From assembly GCF_963678635.1 (NCBI RefSeq), contig NC_087063.1:66888471-66952470 (forward strand): DNA of 64,000 bases. Reading direction: 5' to 3'. The DNA comes from Symsagittifera roscoffensis. Lineage: Eukaryota > Xenacoelomorpha > Acoela > Convolutidae. Positions within the stretch are counted from its first letter, which is position 1; each line of letters begins with the position of its first letter. Made by a program: the position numbers and the translations under genes. Of this stretch, positions 1 to 9,732 are shown piece by piece. The notes below the pieces were generated by a model. That model saw only the letters and a list, made by a program, of their open reading frames with translations. It searched no databases and was not told where the DNA came from.

Positions 1-621
1 GACAAATATCGACTTTTTATCAAGCCCCTTTTGAACGGGAATTTTTATGTCACCTGCAAATTAATGACGCCCTGAACTCAAATTTGTATTTGTTAATACA
101 GGTAATTTTAAATTGTATAGGATTGGGTTTTTTTTTCATTTTTTTTTTGTTTTTTAAAGGTTTTGGCATTTTTTAAATTTTTTCTGTAAAACCAAAAGTG
201 GTGCTAATGGAAGAATCAGCTTCTTTTCTAGGTGTCCGTATATTCCGCCAGTCCATCTCTACTTTACGCCCCTCCTGCATTGTTAAGATTCAATTTTCCG
301 AGACTTTTGACCTGTTTTTTTTTGGACTTCGTCCTCTTTCTCCAAAACGACATTGCCAATTCTAAGACTAAGAGTTCAATTGATTACTGCCTAATTTTGG
401 TATAAAAATTGCGTGAAACTCGAAAAGTCCAATTTTTGATATTTGACCGTTTTTTTAACTTCTTTCACTTTCTACAAAACTACCCTGCCAAACCGGAAAT
501 CAGGTCAAAACAAAAGTTTCCTGGGGAGTTTTTTCTCTTCTGATTTTTCGAATTGACATTTTCCATTTCGAGATTTTAGATAAAATCCAGGAGTTTGGTC
601 GAAAGACTTAATAAAGTATTC
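1..621. other. AT-rich stretch without a recognised gene
   Basis: No convincing coding frame or RNA gene is visible. The sequence is AT-rich with poly-T tracts near 130-185 and 5'-flanks the left LTR of the minus-strand retroelement. Confidence 0.5.
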
Positions 622-814
622 TGTTAATCTACGAGTTATGTACAACTAATTAACAATTACTTAAAAGAATAAAAAAGATAAAATAGAGTATGAATTTACA
701 ACGTTCTAAACAAAACTGAACGAACACTCTACGATCGACCGATGGTCGTATCGTACAAAGTTAAGTGGTATTTAATTAATATCGAAGGTCATTTAGGATA
801 GATAAAAAATCACA
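622..814 (-). repeat. 3' LTR of the minus-strand retroelement
   Basis: A 193-bp direct repeat partner of 3653-3848. Shared blocks include ACTGAACGAACACTCTACG and GGTCATTTAGG. It starts TGTTAATCTA and ends AATCACA on the plus strand. About one base in ten differs from the other copy, so the insertion is old. Confidence 0.8.
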
Positions 815-1157
815 AAATTTCCCACCGGGAAAAAAATAATAGTATAAATTGACTAACTAATTCTATATACACCCATTTTCCCCCCTAAACGTAGGAACAA
901 GTTTTACAAACTGGGCCGAAAAATAATAAAGCAAGCAAAATAGAATATACAAATGAAATAGGAAAGTACAAGTGTACAGGATGAATATACAGAAATTACA
1001 GTTTTACAGAAGATAAAAAAAATTAACTATATAAAACAACACTAATCTTCAATGAGTACATTTAACATGTACAAAATTAACTACATTGAAGAAGGTTGAT
1101 AGAAATGGATGCTATAAACTGAAAATAAAAGAAAAGTTTTTAACGAGTTTTGGGAGT
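815..1157. other. Retroelement 3' untranslated region with polypurine tract
   Basis: This stretch lies between the 3' LTR and the last pol-tail ORF. It is AT-rich and non-coding. The bases next to the LTR form a purine tract on the minus strand, consistent with the plus-strand primer of an LTR retroelement. Confidence 0.45.
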
Positions 1158-1823
1158 TTAAGTAAATCTTGCGTCAAAATCATCTAGTCTGAGTTTTAAG
1201 TCTGTGTCAAAAGTCGAAGAAATGTTGTCAGTTCTTTCTACATCGTCGAGTGTGTCATTACTGGTAGGTTGTAGTGATGAAGAAGATCCGAAGGAAGTAT
1301 TCTTCAAAATTGACTGAATTGGGATGTATTTTGCTCGTTCCAATGGGCAGGATTTCTGGGATGACCAGGATAGGGTAGGTTTTGCGACTAGGGTAGTTAT
1401 TTGTGGTGCCTCCGCTAGTGGTGTTAAGAGGTCCGAAGGTGAGGTTATGGTAAAGGTTGCCCTGGGGTAGTTAAAAGTGTTGCCCTTTACTGTGAGTGAA
1501 TGGGAGGTCTGGTCATCTCCTTCTAGCACAACGTCTATGTATCTCAGGTCTCCGAAGAATTTAGGAGGTCCTACGTTCCTGCGTGGTCTGGACTGTCTTG
1601 GTTGAGCTTCCAAGGTGGCTGAATCTTCTGGGGTACTGTCCAACAGAATGTCATTGCTTTCGGAGCCTTCTATTTTCGCAGTGTCTGGCACGTCTATGAC
1701 CGCCGGTTGATCTGTATCGACAGTGAGATTGGGCCTAATGCGAGCAGTGTGATCATCACCTATAATACTTAACCCTCGGTTAGAATCGGCTTGATGGCCG
1801 GGCGGTACGTTATTGTTTGTCAT
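1158..1823 (-). CDS. Retroelement pol C-terminal tail or ORF3-like protein fragment
   Basis: A 221-codon minus-strand frame downstream of the integrase of the same element. The sequence is low in hydrophobic residues and rich in Ser, Thr, Asp and Pro. Around residues 76-97 it carries a basic patch followed by aromatic residues (RPRRNVGPPKFFGDLRY), a pattern often seen near the C-terminus of Ty3/gypsy polyproteins. No transmembrane segment is evident, so an envelope role is not supported. It sits in another frame from the ORF just upstream, which suggests that one original tail has been split. The function is unknown; assignment to the retroelement rests on position inside the LTR pair and on the basic motif. 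Confidence 0.5.
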   Translation of the reverse strand: MTNNNVPPGHQADSNRGLSIIGDDHTARIRPNLTVDTDQPAVIDVPDTAKIEGSESNDILLDSTPEDSATLEAQPRQSRPRRNVGPPKFFGDLRYIDVVLEGDDQTSHSLTVKGNTFNYPRATFTITSPSDLLTPLAEAPQITTLVAKPTLSWSSQKSCPLERAKYIPIQSILKNTSFGSSSSLQPTSNDTLDDVERTDNISSTFDTDLKLRLDDFDARFT

Positions 1824-1867
1824 ATCGTCAACATAGTCGTCTATTATTCCGCCCCAAGAGTTTAAGT

Positions 1868-2380
1868 TTAAGGATGACGAAACGACGAAGAACCTGAAGT
1901 ATTTTGTGTGAGGTCGTGAGTATTCGCTGCATCTTTTGACGAACCGGACACTTGAGTGGGCCCATCCGCTCTTGAGGTGCCTTGCCTTGGCTGAGAGTGG
2001 TCTGTCACCTTTGTCTTCTTTGGTGGAGATAGCTTCCTCTTTCCTGCTAAACTCGAATGTAAAGTAATATTGTGCCCGATAGGTGACTGATACACGGCAA
2101 TTTTTCTAGGACCGGGGAGTAGTTTTCCTTTAAAGGCTAAGTCCGATTTCCGTAAAATGTGACCCTTATCAAGTGTTATTGTGTGTTCGGATGAGTCAAT
2201 GATGTCCTCCTTTACCAGATTAAAATAAAGTGCCCTATTTTTTATGGTGGTAGCCGTTCTATAGTATTTACCTCCGGAAACTAGTGCACCTTTGCCCGGA
2301 ATGTGCACCTCTGGTACGGGGGTACTCGGTATTGTCAGGGCTAGCGGCAGGTTTTTTTCCGGGTCTGATTGGGTGTCCAT
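1868..2380 (-). CDS. Retroelement integrase C-terminal extension fragment
   Basis: A 170-codon minus-strand frame between the integrase fragment and the tail ORF. The segment around residues 34-90 (GGKYYRTATTIKNRALYFNL, then SSEHTITLDKGHILRKSDL) has the small beta-barrel-like character found after the integrase core in Ty3/gypsy elements. It is positionally equivalent to the 55.2-55.7 kb ORF, which holds a similar TYKTAKIKITQITDHTYVTG segment. The last third is basic and Ser/Pro rich. It is probably part of one original polyprotein and is now separated from the integrase by stops and shifts. Confidence 0.5.
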   Translation of the reverse strand: MDTQSDPEKNLPLALTIPSTPVPEVHIPGKGALVSGGKYYRTATTIKNRALYFNLVKEDIIDSSEHTITLDKGHILRKSDLAFKGKLLPGPRKIAVYQSPIGHNITLHSSLAGKRKLSPPKKTKVTDHSQPRQGTSRADGPTQVSGSSKDAANTHDLTQNTSGSSSFRHP

Positions 2381-2452
2381 GTTCGCGTTAAGATAACCGT
2401 CTTCCGCACCGTCGTGCAGTTCCCAGTTTCTGGCACGTCAATTTCTGGCACG

Positions 2453-3539
2453 TCATTTCCCTTTATCTAAACGGTTATTAAAGGAAATCCGATTTTTCCA
2501 TCTAGTGTTAGCCGTTCGATTAAAGTGTTTCTCGAACGGAGTACAACCGATTGTAGATTGTTTTGTAATTCTGAGGTTCCAGATAATTTTTTGGATCGAG
2601 GAATTTAATAAAGGTTTTGGTAAATCAAATGACATGGCTAATAATTTAGAACTTCCAGTATATACAAGCCTTTCCACAAGCCCATTAAATCTATAATCGC
2701 CGACTGTACAGTAAATGATTTCGATGTTGTATTTTTCACAGAAATTTTCAAAATCGTGTGATTAAAATTATGACCCGTGGTTGACTCTTATCTTCCTTGG
2801 GAAACTGTGAAGGTGACAATAATCGTTTAAAAATGAGATAACCGTGTTTGAAGAAGTATTTTTTTACTATCTTGGCCGATGGGAACTTAGTGAAGCGATC
2901 AAAATAAGAGAAATTAATTTTTGTTCCACAAAACGGGTCCAAAGGTCCTGCGTAGACCAGGTTTATTTCCTCGTTCGCAAACGTCAGCGTCGGTAATTTT
3001 GTAGTATGGTCGGTACCAAGCAAAACTTTGAGGTTCTTACCGGCTTTCAGGCATTTATCACAAGACTTCCCGTGGTGATATATCTTTCGGTAGATACGAG
3101 GCCACCAAATGTATTCTGCAAGAAACATTATCCTGAATTGGCCTGGGTGGGTCTCGTGTAGCATTGCGCTGAAGGTTCCCCTAATTGTTGCCGGCAGGAC
3201 TAACTTATTATCTAGGAATAATAAATCATCTTTCACGTGAAGGTCCTTTGAGAAATTTTTCACGTAGGTACCGTGAATGCTCATTGGTTGTCCGGTTTTT
3301 ATTGTGTCAATCAGGTCACAAATAACTTTGTCTTCTCTCGTCATCAGTTGTAAAAGTTTCTTGGAACAGTGATCCTCAGGGAATAACGGAGAGTTGGGTA
3401 GTTTTAATTCGGCTTTAAATCTCTTCAGCAAGTTTGCATGGTCGTCTAGAAGATGGTGATCTTTAAATTTTAAGGCGATGTTATGTTCCTCAGGAATTCT
3501 AAAGAGAGGGCCGGTAATATCTTCCATTTTTTGTATCAA
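2453..3539 (-). pseudogene. Ty3/gypsy integrase, catalytically dead and frameshifted
   Basis: Read from 3539 down, the frame holds a pol linker, then an HHCC zinc-binding module (His in LHETHPG, EYIWWPRIYRKI, then CDKC) and the start of the DDE core. The position of the first catalytic Asp reads INLVYAGP, with Val where Asp belongs; the equivalent place in the 54-kb copy reads LQLDFTGP. The frame is lost near 2770-2830. The second-Asp region there reads RVNHGS, so that Asp is Asn, with stops close by. The third residue survives as Glu in GLVERL. The fragment at 2453-2677 continues as the end of the core (GCTPFEKHFNRTANTRW). Two of the three catalytic residues are lost, so this is a fossil. 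Confidence 0.85.
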
Positions 3540-3652
3540 TGTTTTTCTTGTTTTGAGAGATTAAGTTTTTGATTTTAAAGACAAAATGTAAAAGAACCTT
3601 GTCCGAGAAAGTAATGCTCCTGAAGTTATATTTAGAATTATCAATAGGTTTC

Positions 3653-3848
3653 TGTTAATCTATGAGTTTTTTACAGCTAATGAACAATTACTTAAAAGAA
3701 TAAAACAGATAAAATAGAGTGTGAATTTAAGACGTTCTAAACTAAACTGAACGAACACTCTACGATCTACCGATAGTCGTATCGTACAAAGTTAACTGGT
3801 ATTTAATTTATACCGAAGGTCATTTAGGTTAGTTAAAAACAAATCACA
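3653..3848 (-). repeat. 5' LTR of the minus-strand retroelement
   Basis: A 196-bp direct repeat partner of 622-814, with the same TG...CA termini on the minus strand. The sequence that would follow as a primer-binding site, just below 3653, does not show an obvious match to a tRNA 3' end beginning TGG. Confidence 0.8.
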
Positions 3849-4491
3849 ACAAGACTTTTACGTGTATTTTTTCACAAGCAAAGTTTGTAATATAGTATGA
3901 ACTCCAATATAAGTCGCAAATATTGATGTAATTTATTGGTGTAGATGAAATTTTGGAGCTTTTGTAATAATGAATGATTTCACGCCTCAGTATGAAAACT
4001 CCCGGGTCAGTTACAATTTATAACCGATGGAAAAATTGTTTACACATGCGAAGCAAGTGTATTAGTACGTACCTTCTTTTTCCCAAGCTGAGTCGCAAAT
4101 ATTGGCGCCATTTTTGCGGTATCTATACAGTTTTTTCATAGCATGTGCTTTGACGTTCGAATAATAATTAGTTAACGCTGTTGATGCCTTTTTAACTCAC
4201 CGAAAAAAAATGACTTGTTTCAAACAACATAAAAATAATGAAAACTCAGAATTTTCCTAACCCAATAGATCTCGCAATTTTTGAAATGCATAAGTTATGC
4301 ATAATGTGGTTTTTCGCTGTCCGATTTGTTACATGCAAACTTAGTGTAGATGCCATCAGTTTGTTATGTTCTTAATTTTTACTTGCAACATTTTGTCTAT
4401 TTGTATTTGATTCCACTTTTGCTCAATAGCATTAGCTATATATCAGCATTTTTAGCTGCTTTATTTGTGACTAGTGTTTGTCAATTGTTAA

Positions 4492-4574
4492 GTTTGCGTG
4501 GCTGAGTGAATAGTGCGTGAGACTCATAAACCTTGCTTGCGTAGGTTTTAGATTGGAATCCTACACGTAGCCGA
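4492..4574 (+). repeat. tRNA-Met-like SINE-type segment, copy 1
   Basis: TGGCTGAGTGAATAG resembles a pol III A box. GTGAGACTCATAA has the layout of an elongator tRNA-Met anticodon arm with anticodon CAT. A weaker B-box-like stretch follows, ending GGAATCC. It lacks good acceptor pairing, so it is not a functional tRNA gene. It ends ACGTAGCCGAG and a T run, as does copy 2. Confidence 0.45.
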
Positions 4575-5083
4575 GTTTTTTTTTAAACTACAACAGGCAA
4601 TACTAAATTAGATCTTGTGTTTTGTTCACCCGAGATAAAATTGTCAGTCGTTGTAAGTGGAACTGTGTATCGTTGTCACAAATCTTTGATTAGCAATTTC
4701 AATAATGTTTTTATTTGCGCAATCAAATTAAGTATCTAACGCTTCATTTTACTCAAGTTCAGGATATAAATATTTGATTAGTTCAGCCTAAAGTTGATTT
4801 CCAAGTTTTCATCAATGACTGTTTTTTCCTTTCAATTAAGCATTTTTGATTTAAGCTGAACAAAAGTGACAATTTTTGGCAATTTGTAAATTGCAATTTG
4901 AATTTAGTGTAATAGTTCGAACCTTCTTTTTTTCTAAGCTAACTGGCAAATAAAAATGTTCATTATTTGGTCGCTAAGTGCTTCATTTGGTGACAGTTTC
5001 ACTACAACAATGATTTGTAATATTGGACATTTCATAACATCTGTTCTCTGCATTTTTTGTGGCTAGTATTTGTTGTTTATTAA

Positions 5084-5152
5084 GAGTCCGTGGTTAGTGT
5101 GTGTGAGACTCTTAATCTCTAGGTCACAGATCCAATCCGAGACGTAGCCGAA
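5084..5152 (+). repeat. tRNA-Met-like SINE-type segment, copy 2
   Basis: TGAGACTCTTAATCTC is a complete anticodon-arm-like hairpin in which the CAT anticodon position reads CTT. It is followed by TAGGTCACAGATCCAATCC, similar to a variable loop and T arm. It ends GACGTAGCCGAATTTT like copy 1. Acceptor-stem pairing is absent, so this is a repeat and not a tRNA gene. Confidence 0.45.
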
Positions 5153-5430
5153 TTTTCACCAATTCATCGTAAAATCGTAGTCATCGATTTTTTCTTTTTA
5201 CACTTCATAAAGCAGTTTTTTGTCGTGTTCTCGCTAGTGTTTGTGAAGCACAGCTTCGTCCCTGTATTTAATAGTGTTATCAGGGTATGGAAAGCGTGAT
5301 ATATTCTCTGTCATTAAAGCGTTTCTAAAACTTTGGTCTTAAAAAAACCTTACTATGCGTTAAATGCATCACTTTGTACATTACATAGCGTGTGGGAAAT
5401 TTTTTTTTGGTCAAACAATTATTTTTTTTT

Positions 5431-5923
5431 GTTCCGACCTCCGTAACGAAAGTAACGGAACATTTGTGCGCGGGGTGGTTTTTTCTTCAGACAAATTTCG
5501 AAAATATTAATATCAATCAAAATGTATTATTGTCTTGAGGTCAAATTTGGAGGGATATTTTACCTGTGATTATTTTTCATAGAGTTATGAGTGTTTAAAG
5601 ATTGACATTTTGGCCAATTCGAGATAATTAACGCGCGATATTTTTCGCGCTGTTAAGGCGTAACCGGAAATTTAGAAATCGTTCCAAATTGATTGAAGGA
5701 AGCGTATTTGCCCTTATTGATTTGTTATTAGGAGCGAAATCTATCGCTTTGTATTTTATATGGCGTGTGGGGGATGTTTTTCACCAACAATCTCAAAAAA
5801 AATTTTTTTTTTATTTTTTCATTTTTATTAATTACATTTATTTTTTTCATGTTATTACTGCTCCATAGACTTTAAAAGGCAGTCGGATTGTTCAGGGCTT
5901 CGCCTTGAAACGAGCTGTCTTGT
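5431..5923 (+). mobile_element. R500 interspersed repeat, copy 1
   Basis: A nearly full-length copy of the recurrent ~500-bp element. It starts GTTCCGACCTCCG after a T run, contains the central GCGCGATATTTTTCGCGC hairpin, and ends with the CAGTCGG inverted motif, the TCAGGGCTTCGCC hairpin (its right arm decayed here) and TCTTGTT. There is no coding capacity. Confidence 0.8.
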
Positions 5924-6420
5924 TATGTTTTGTTTTTGATTTGATCAGTTTTTGCAAACCAAGCAGTCTCTTTGATACAAGCAGTTTTGTTGATTTTGCA
6001 TTTGTTTGAAGTTAGATCGTTTTTTTTTAAATTGCCTCGACGCTGTATACATGGTGATCCATTTAGCGTCCAGTGATGTAATTATAAGACCAAATAGCTA
6101 GTCGTAATTCAACTTGGATTAATTCGATTTTTGAGCCTGATTAAATAGCTGCTGACACGTTTATAGGCTGAAAGATATCCAGCGTTAATTATCCCATATT
6201 GGCAATTTTCAAACCGCAAGGAGTTAGAAGTTTTCAGAAGATATGAAAAAGTTGCTGTCAAAATTGGCTAGCTTAAGGTCGAAGTTAGGCTGAAGAAAAT
6301 AAAACACGTGCATCAATTCCCAAGCACCAATATTCTTTTCCTTCGGAGCAATAGTCTAAAAAAAGATTAAGTTTAATATACTGCAGCAAATTTTAGATAT
6401 ATGTTGTCCTGTTGGATTTC

Positions 6421-6545
6421 AGGCAGACGCGGATCTAGATTTTTGTTGAGATGGGTAGCCCAAAAAATTTCCTAAAAAAATTATGTTGACCAAATAGATT
6501 TTTTGAGCTTTCCCAAAACTCTGTAAAGATCCTGTTTTAGCCCCC
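6421..6545 (-). repeat. Fragment of a GGATCTAG-ended MITE-like repeat
   Basis: The stretch begins AGGCAGACGCGGATCTAGA and continues TTGACCAAATAGATTTTTTGAG. This matches the reverse complement of the right half of the repeat at 27225-27617. The rest of the copy has decayed. Confidence 0.55.
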
Positions 6546-6881
6546 TTCCCCCTCGCTCCACCCTCAAATTTAGTGCATATTGGCTCCTTGATTCATAAGT
6601 TGTACGGTTAATCGACCAAACAAAGATTTCGGAAATTACTACCAAAGGTGGTCCTATATGTGTAGTTAGGGGGTCGATTCTCCCAAGGTATGTAGGTGTC
6701 CGCCCGCCCTCTTAGTCTGCTAATGATTTTAAAAGATGCTTAGTTGAGGTAGGAGTTTCACTACTATAGCTGTACTGAAGGGAGCACCTTCTTCCATTGG
6801 GGTTTTTTGTTTTAATTCTCTCATTAGGACTATAAACTAGGGTGAAATTGTTTTGTTAGTATAATCTGTTTCTCACAGGAG

Positions 6882-7106
6882 ATGGTAGACCAGACCAGAG
6901 CTGAAATTGCTGCTAGGAAGGAGGCCTACAGACAGAGAATCCTACAAGCTGAACAAGAGAAGCAAGATGCTTTATCCGCCCTTGAGAACGGAGTCAACCT
7001 AGAGGCGGAAAAACCCACTTCAGCCAGCAAGAAGGGTGGCAAAAAGAGTCCCAAGAGCTCAGCCAAAGGAAGCAAAAAAGGATCGGCCAAGGGCAAGAAA
7101 AAGTAG
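6882..7106 (+). CDS. Small protein with lysine/serine-rich tail, or last exon of a larger gene
   Basis: A 74-codon ATG frame. Residues 1-45 are charged and helical (QTRAEIAARKEAYRQRILQ), predicted as a coiled-coil-like helix. Residues 46-74 are a Lys/Ser/Gly-rich tail ending KGSAKGKKK. The ATG lies 3 bp after TTTCTCACAG, a strong 3' splice-site sequence. This is therefore either the last exon of a gene whose earlier exons I cannot identify, or a short gene whose acceptor is used for cis- or trans-splicing just before the start codon. Such tails are common in ciliary and nucleic-acid-binding proteins, but I do not recognise the family. No AATAAA is close downstream. It is more codon-like than its surroundings. 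Confidence 0.5.
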   Translation: MVDQTRAEIAARKEAYRQRILQAEQEKQDALSALENGVNLEAEKPTSASKKGGKKSPKSSAKGSKKGSAKGKKK

Positions 7107-7820
7107 ACTATCAGAACAGTTCAGACCACAAGAACTAAATCACACCTTAGAAACACTGATCAAATGGGTCTTATAGTACATGTCGAATTGTATGAATCCT
7201 TCGAGTTTTATCTGTAAACATATCATCTAATTGAGAAATACATTTGGAATACCTTTACTCATCTACTTTTAGCTTTGACAAAATCTTGTTGCTAAGACCG
7301 AATTGAACTCAAGTTCCAGGAATTACTACCAAAGTGTTTCTTTAAAAAGTTTGTGTTGGAAATCTAGCAGAAGTACACTCATTTGTTGGCTTCTTCGAGC
7401 CAGCATTTCAAAAGTATGCATGCAGAACTCAATCGATTTGAACTGGAGTAGGGGCGGACTTCGCGAAGGGCAGTAACTCCACTTCCCCACTTCGAAAAGA
7501 ACCTGTATCCGCTCCTGAACTGGAGGAAACGTTTGCTTAAAATCCATTTTTATGATTGACGTTTTATTTAGTTCCTAAAAAGTTTAAATCACTGTCATAC
7601 AAAAATCTCATTTTTAATTCATGAAATTTTAGCAATTCATTTGCTTTCTTTTTTTTGAAAAATTTAGTCTCATTCAGAAAGTAATTTGAAAAAAAAAAGA
7701 AAATTTAATTTCATTGGTTATTGAATTACAACAGCATATTTTGAAACTTTTGAGCTGCAATAACAAAAACTAGTGTTAATTTTCAAGTGGAGGTAGTTTG
7801 CACACGGGCCTAAAAACAAG
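7107..7820. other. Spacer between the small ORF and DEG/ENaC gene 1
   Basis: AT-rich, with no supported gene. It would hold the 3' end of the small gene and the promoter of the channel gene. I cannot point to a clear TATA box or initiator. Confidence 0.4.
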
Positions 7821-9083
7821 ATGGTTCAACAAGTTGCCGTAATAGTACGCAGCTTTGCAATAGATAGCTCTTTCCATGGAATCAATAATATGTTAGGTCC
7901 GCGGCTGTGGCGAAGCAAATTATGCTGGCTGGCCATATGCTGTTCGTTTTTTGGTATTTTCGTCTATTTCTCCGTATTGTCTTTTGATACGTATATAATA
8001 AAGAAACCAATTCAAACGGACTTAAATTATCATAATCATGAAGAAATTCAGATGCCTGAAATCATGTTTTGTCCCGTCTTGCCGAATCAGACAGCGTTTG
8101 AAAACTTTTTCCCGGGAACTTTTGGCCCAATGTTTGCGTTTCTCTGAGCATCCAATCTTCTCGGGTATACGAGACGCCATTCGGAAAAATATCTCGGCCG
8201 CATTTGAGAAGTACCCTCATTTGGAGAAAGAATGGAACAAATTGTACACCAATGCAAATCTGGATCCTGTTACGGCTGCTTTTTTCGGTAAGTACAAATT
8301 TCGAGCTCTTACTTAAGTTCTTTGGAATCCCAGAGAGCTAGCAAAGACACTTATTGCCCTATCGTTTGGCAATACTTTGCCTGTCGAAGTTTGAGTTTGC
8401 CTGTTGGGAGTTTTTTTTGAACTATTTCAAGACTGCTCGCATCAGAGCAAAGCGATTGCCGCTTAACGTAATTATAGCAATTTATATTGGTCAAAAACGA
8501 TACGAAAAGGAAAATAAAACGAAAACTTTTTGTTAAGAACTCCCCACACTTAATGCCGACTACAAAAATATCACTTGAAAAATTTAAGCTTATATCAATT
8601 GGCAGCTTTCAGTTGCATTTGTAATACTTTCCAGTTGTCGGCAGCGCACGCTTCGCGTTGATGGATAGCTGGAAGTTTGTGTAAGTAATGATCCCAAATT
8701 GGCAGTTGTCAAGTCTCCTCAATTTGGCAATCATCTGATAAAAACCTTGCTGGCAGAAATTGATGTAGACTTGGAGCTCAAAACATCAATATTTTTAGAC
8801 TGTTGAAAAAACCGTTTCCTAATAAGTTGACACAAATAATCCTTCGCTATCATCCAAAATTCAGTAAAAAACTTAGCTTCAGCTTTTCTAAAACAACAAG
8901 GCCAAATTAAGCCGCTCCAAATATTTTGAGAACTAGTTTTTCAGTGAGAGCTCGAAATATTTTGAGTAAATGGTGCTGCGAAATTGGTTGTTTTGATTCC
9001 TAATTTTACTCACCAGATCAACCGAAAACGATTTATACTTTCTTTGCCCAAACTTAATATTTCAAAGTGTTGAACTGATTTTT

Positions 9084-9599
9084 GTTCCGACTTTCGATAC
9101 GAAAGTAACGGAATATTTGTGCTCGGGGTGGGTTTTTTTTTCTTCAGACAAATTTCAAATTTTTAACTAGCCATTTTTGACGGAACTTTTTTATATCATT
9201 CAAAAGGTATTGTTGTCCTGAGCTTAAATTTGAAAAGATATCTCACCTGTGATCAATTTTCGTAAAGTCATGGGGGTTTAAATGGCCAATTTGGGCCGAT
9301 TAACGCGCGATATATTTCGCGCTATTAACGCGTAAGCGTAAAATTAATCCGTCCTAGAAATCGTTCCAAATTGGTTGAAAGAAGCCTATTTGCCATAATT
9401 GATTTGTTACTAGAAGCTAAATTTATCACTTCGTACTTTATATGGCATGTGGGAGGATGATTTTCACAAAAATCTCAAATTTTTTAAAATTTTTTTTTCA
9501 TTTTTTCTTACATTTAATTTTTTCATCATATTTCTGCTTCATAGACCTTAAAAGGCAGTCGGAACATTCAGGGCTTCGCCCTGATACGAGCAGTCTTGT
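9084..9599 (+). mobile_element. R500 interspersed repeat, copy 2 (gene 1 intron 1)
   Basis: A complete copy and a good representative. It starts GTTCCGACTTTCGATACG and has the GCGCGATATATTTCGCGC hairpin. The 3' end has AGTCGGAAC, an inverted match to the first nine bases, then TTCAGGGCTTCGCCCTGA and GAGCAGTCTTGTT. It is flanked by T on both sides. Confidence 0.85.
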
Positions 9600-9732
9600 T
9601 TGTATTTAATTCTAATTGAAATTAAAATTTCCCAATCAGATCCAAAAACTAGCTCAACTTTTCCAGTTGATGAATTGAAGCAGATTTGTAAATCAGCCAA
9701 GTTGACCAAAAACTGTTGTTCAGACCACCAAA

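Larger units (their letters stand above)
622..3848 (-). mobile_element. Internally deleted Ty3/gypsy-type LTR retroelement
   Basis: Two direct repeats, 622-814 and 3653-3848, about 90% identical by eye, flank minus-strand fragments of a retroelement pol gene. Read on the minus strand each repeat begins TGTGATTT and ends AGATTAACA, the usual TG...CA form of LTRs. A purine tract (minus strand GGTGGGAAATT, about 815-825) lies immediately upstream of the 3' LTR, where a polypurine tract should be. Only integrase and the pol C-terminal tail remain between the LTRs; gag, protease, RT and RNase H are absent, so the copy is non-autonomous. I did not find an obvious target-site duplication: the flanks are tattc on the left and acaag on the right. 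Confidence 0.8.
3880..5165 (+). repeat. Diverged dispersed repeat with tRNA-like right ends
   Basis: Three related blocks are visible. The motif ACCTTCTTTTTCCCAAGCTG with GTCGCAAATATTGG occurs near 4070-4105, a diverged form near 4920-4955, and a shorter one near 3905-3935. Two of the blocks later share a GCATTTTT...GTGACTAGTGTTTGTC-like stretch (about 4446-4490 and 5050-5082), which leads straight into a tRNA-like segment. They look like two or three old copies of one composite repeat. No protein-coding capacity is seen. Confidence 0.5.

Noticed and set aside
4492-4574. Functional tRNA-Met gene
   Set aside because: There is no acceptor-stem pairing and the T arm is poor; it fits a tRNA-derived repeat better.
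8038-8316. Frame that starts inside exon 1 of gene 1 in another phase
   Set aside because: It is the continuation of the channel exon after the frameshift and not a separate gene; its first part is out of frame.
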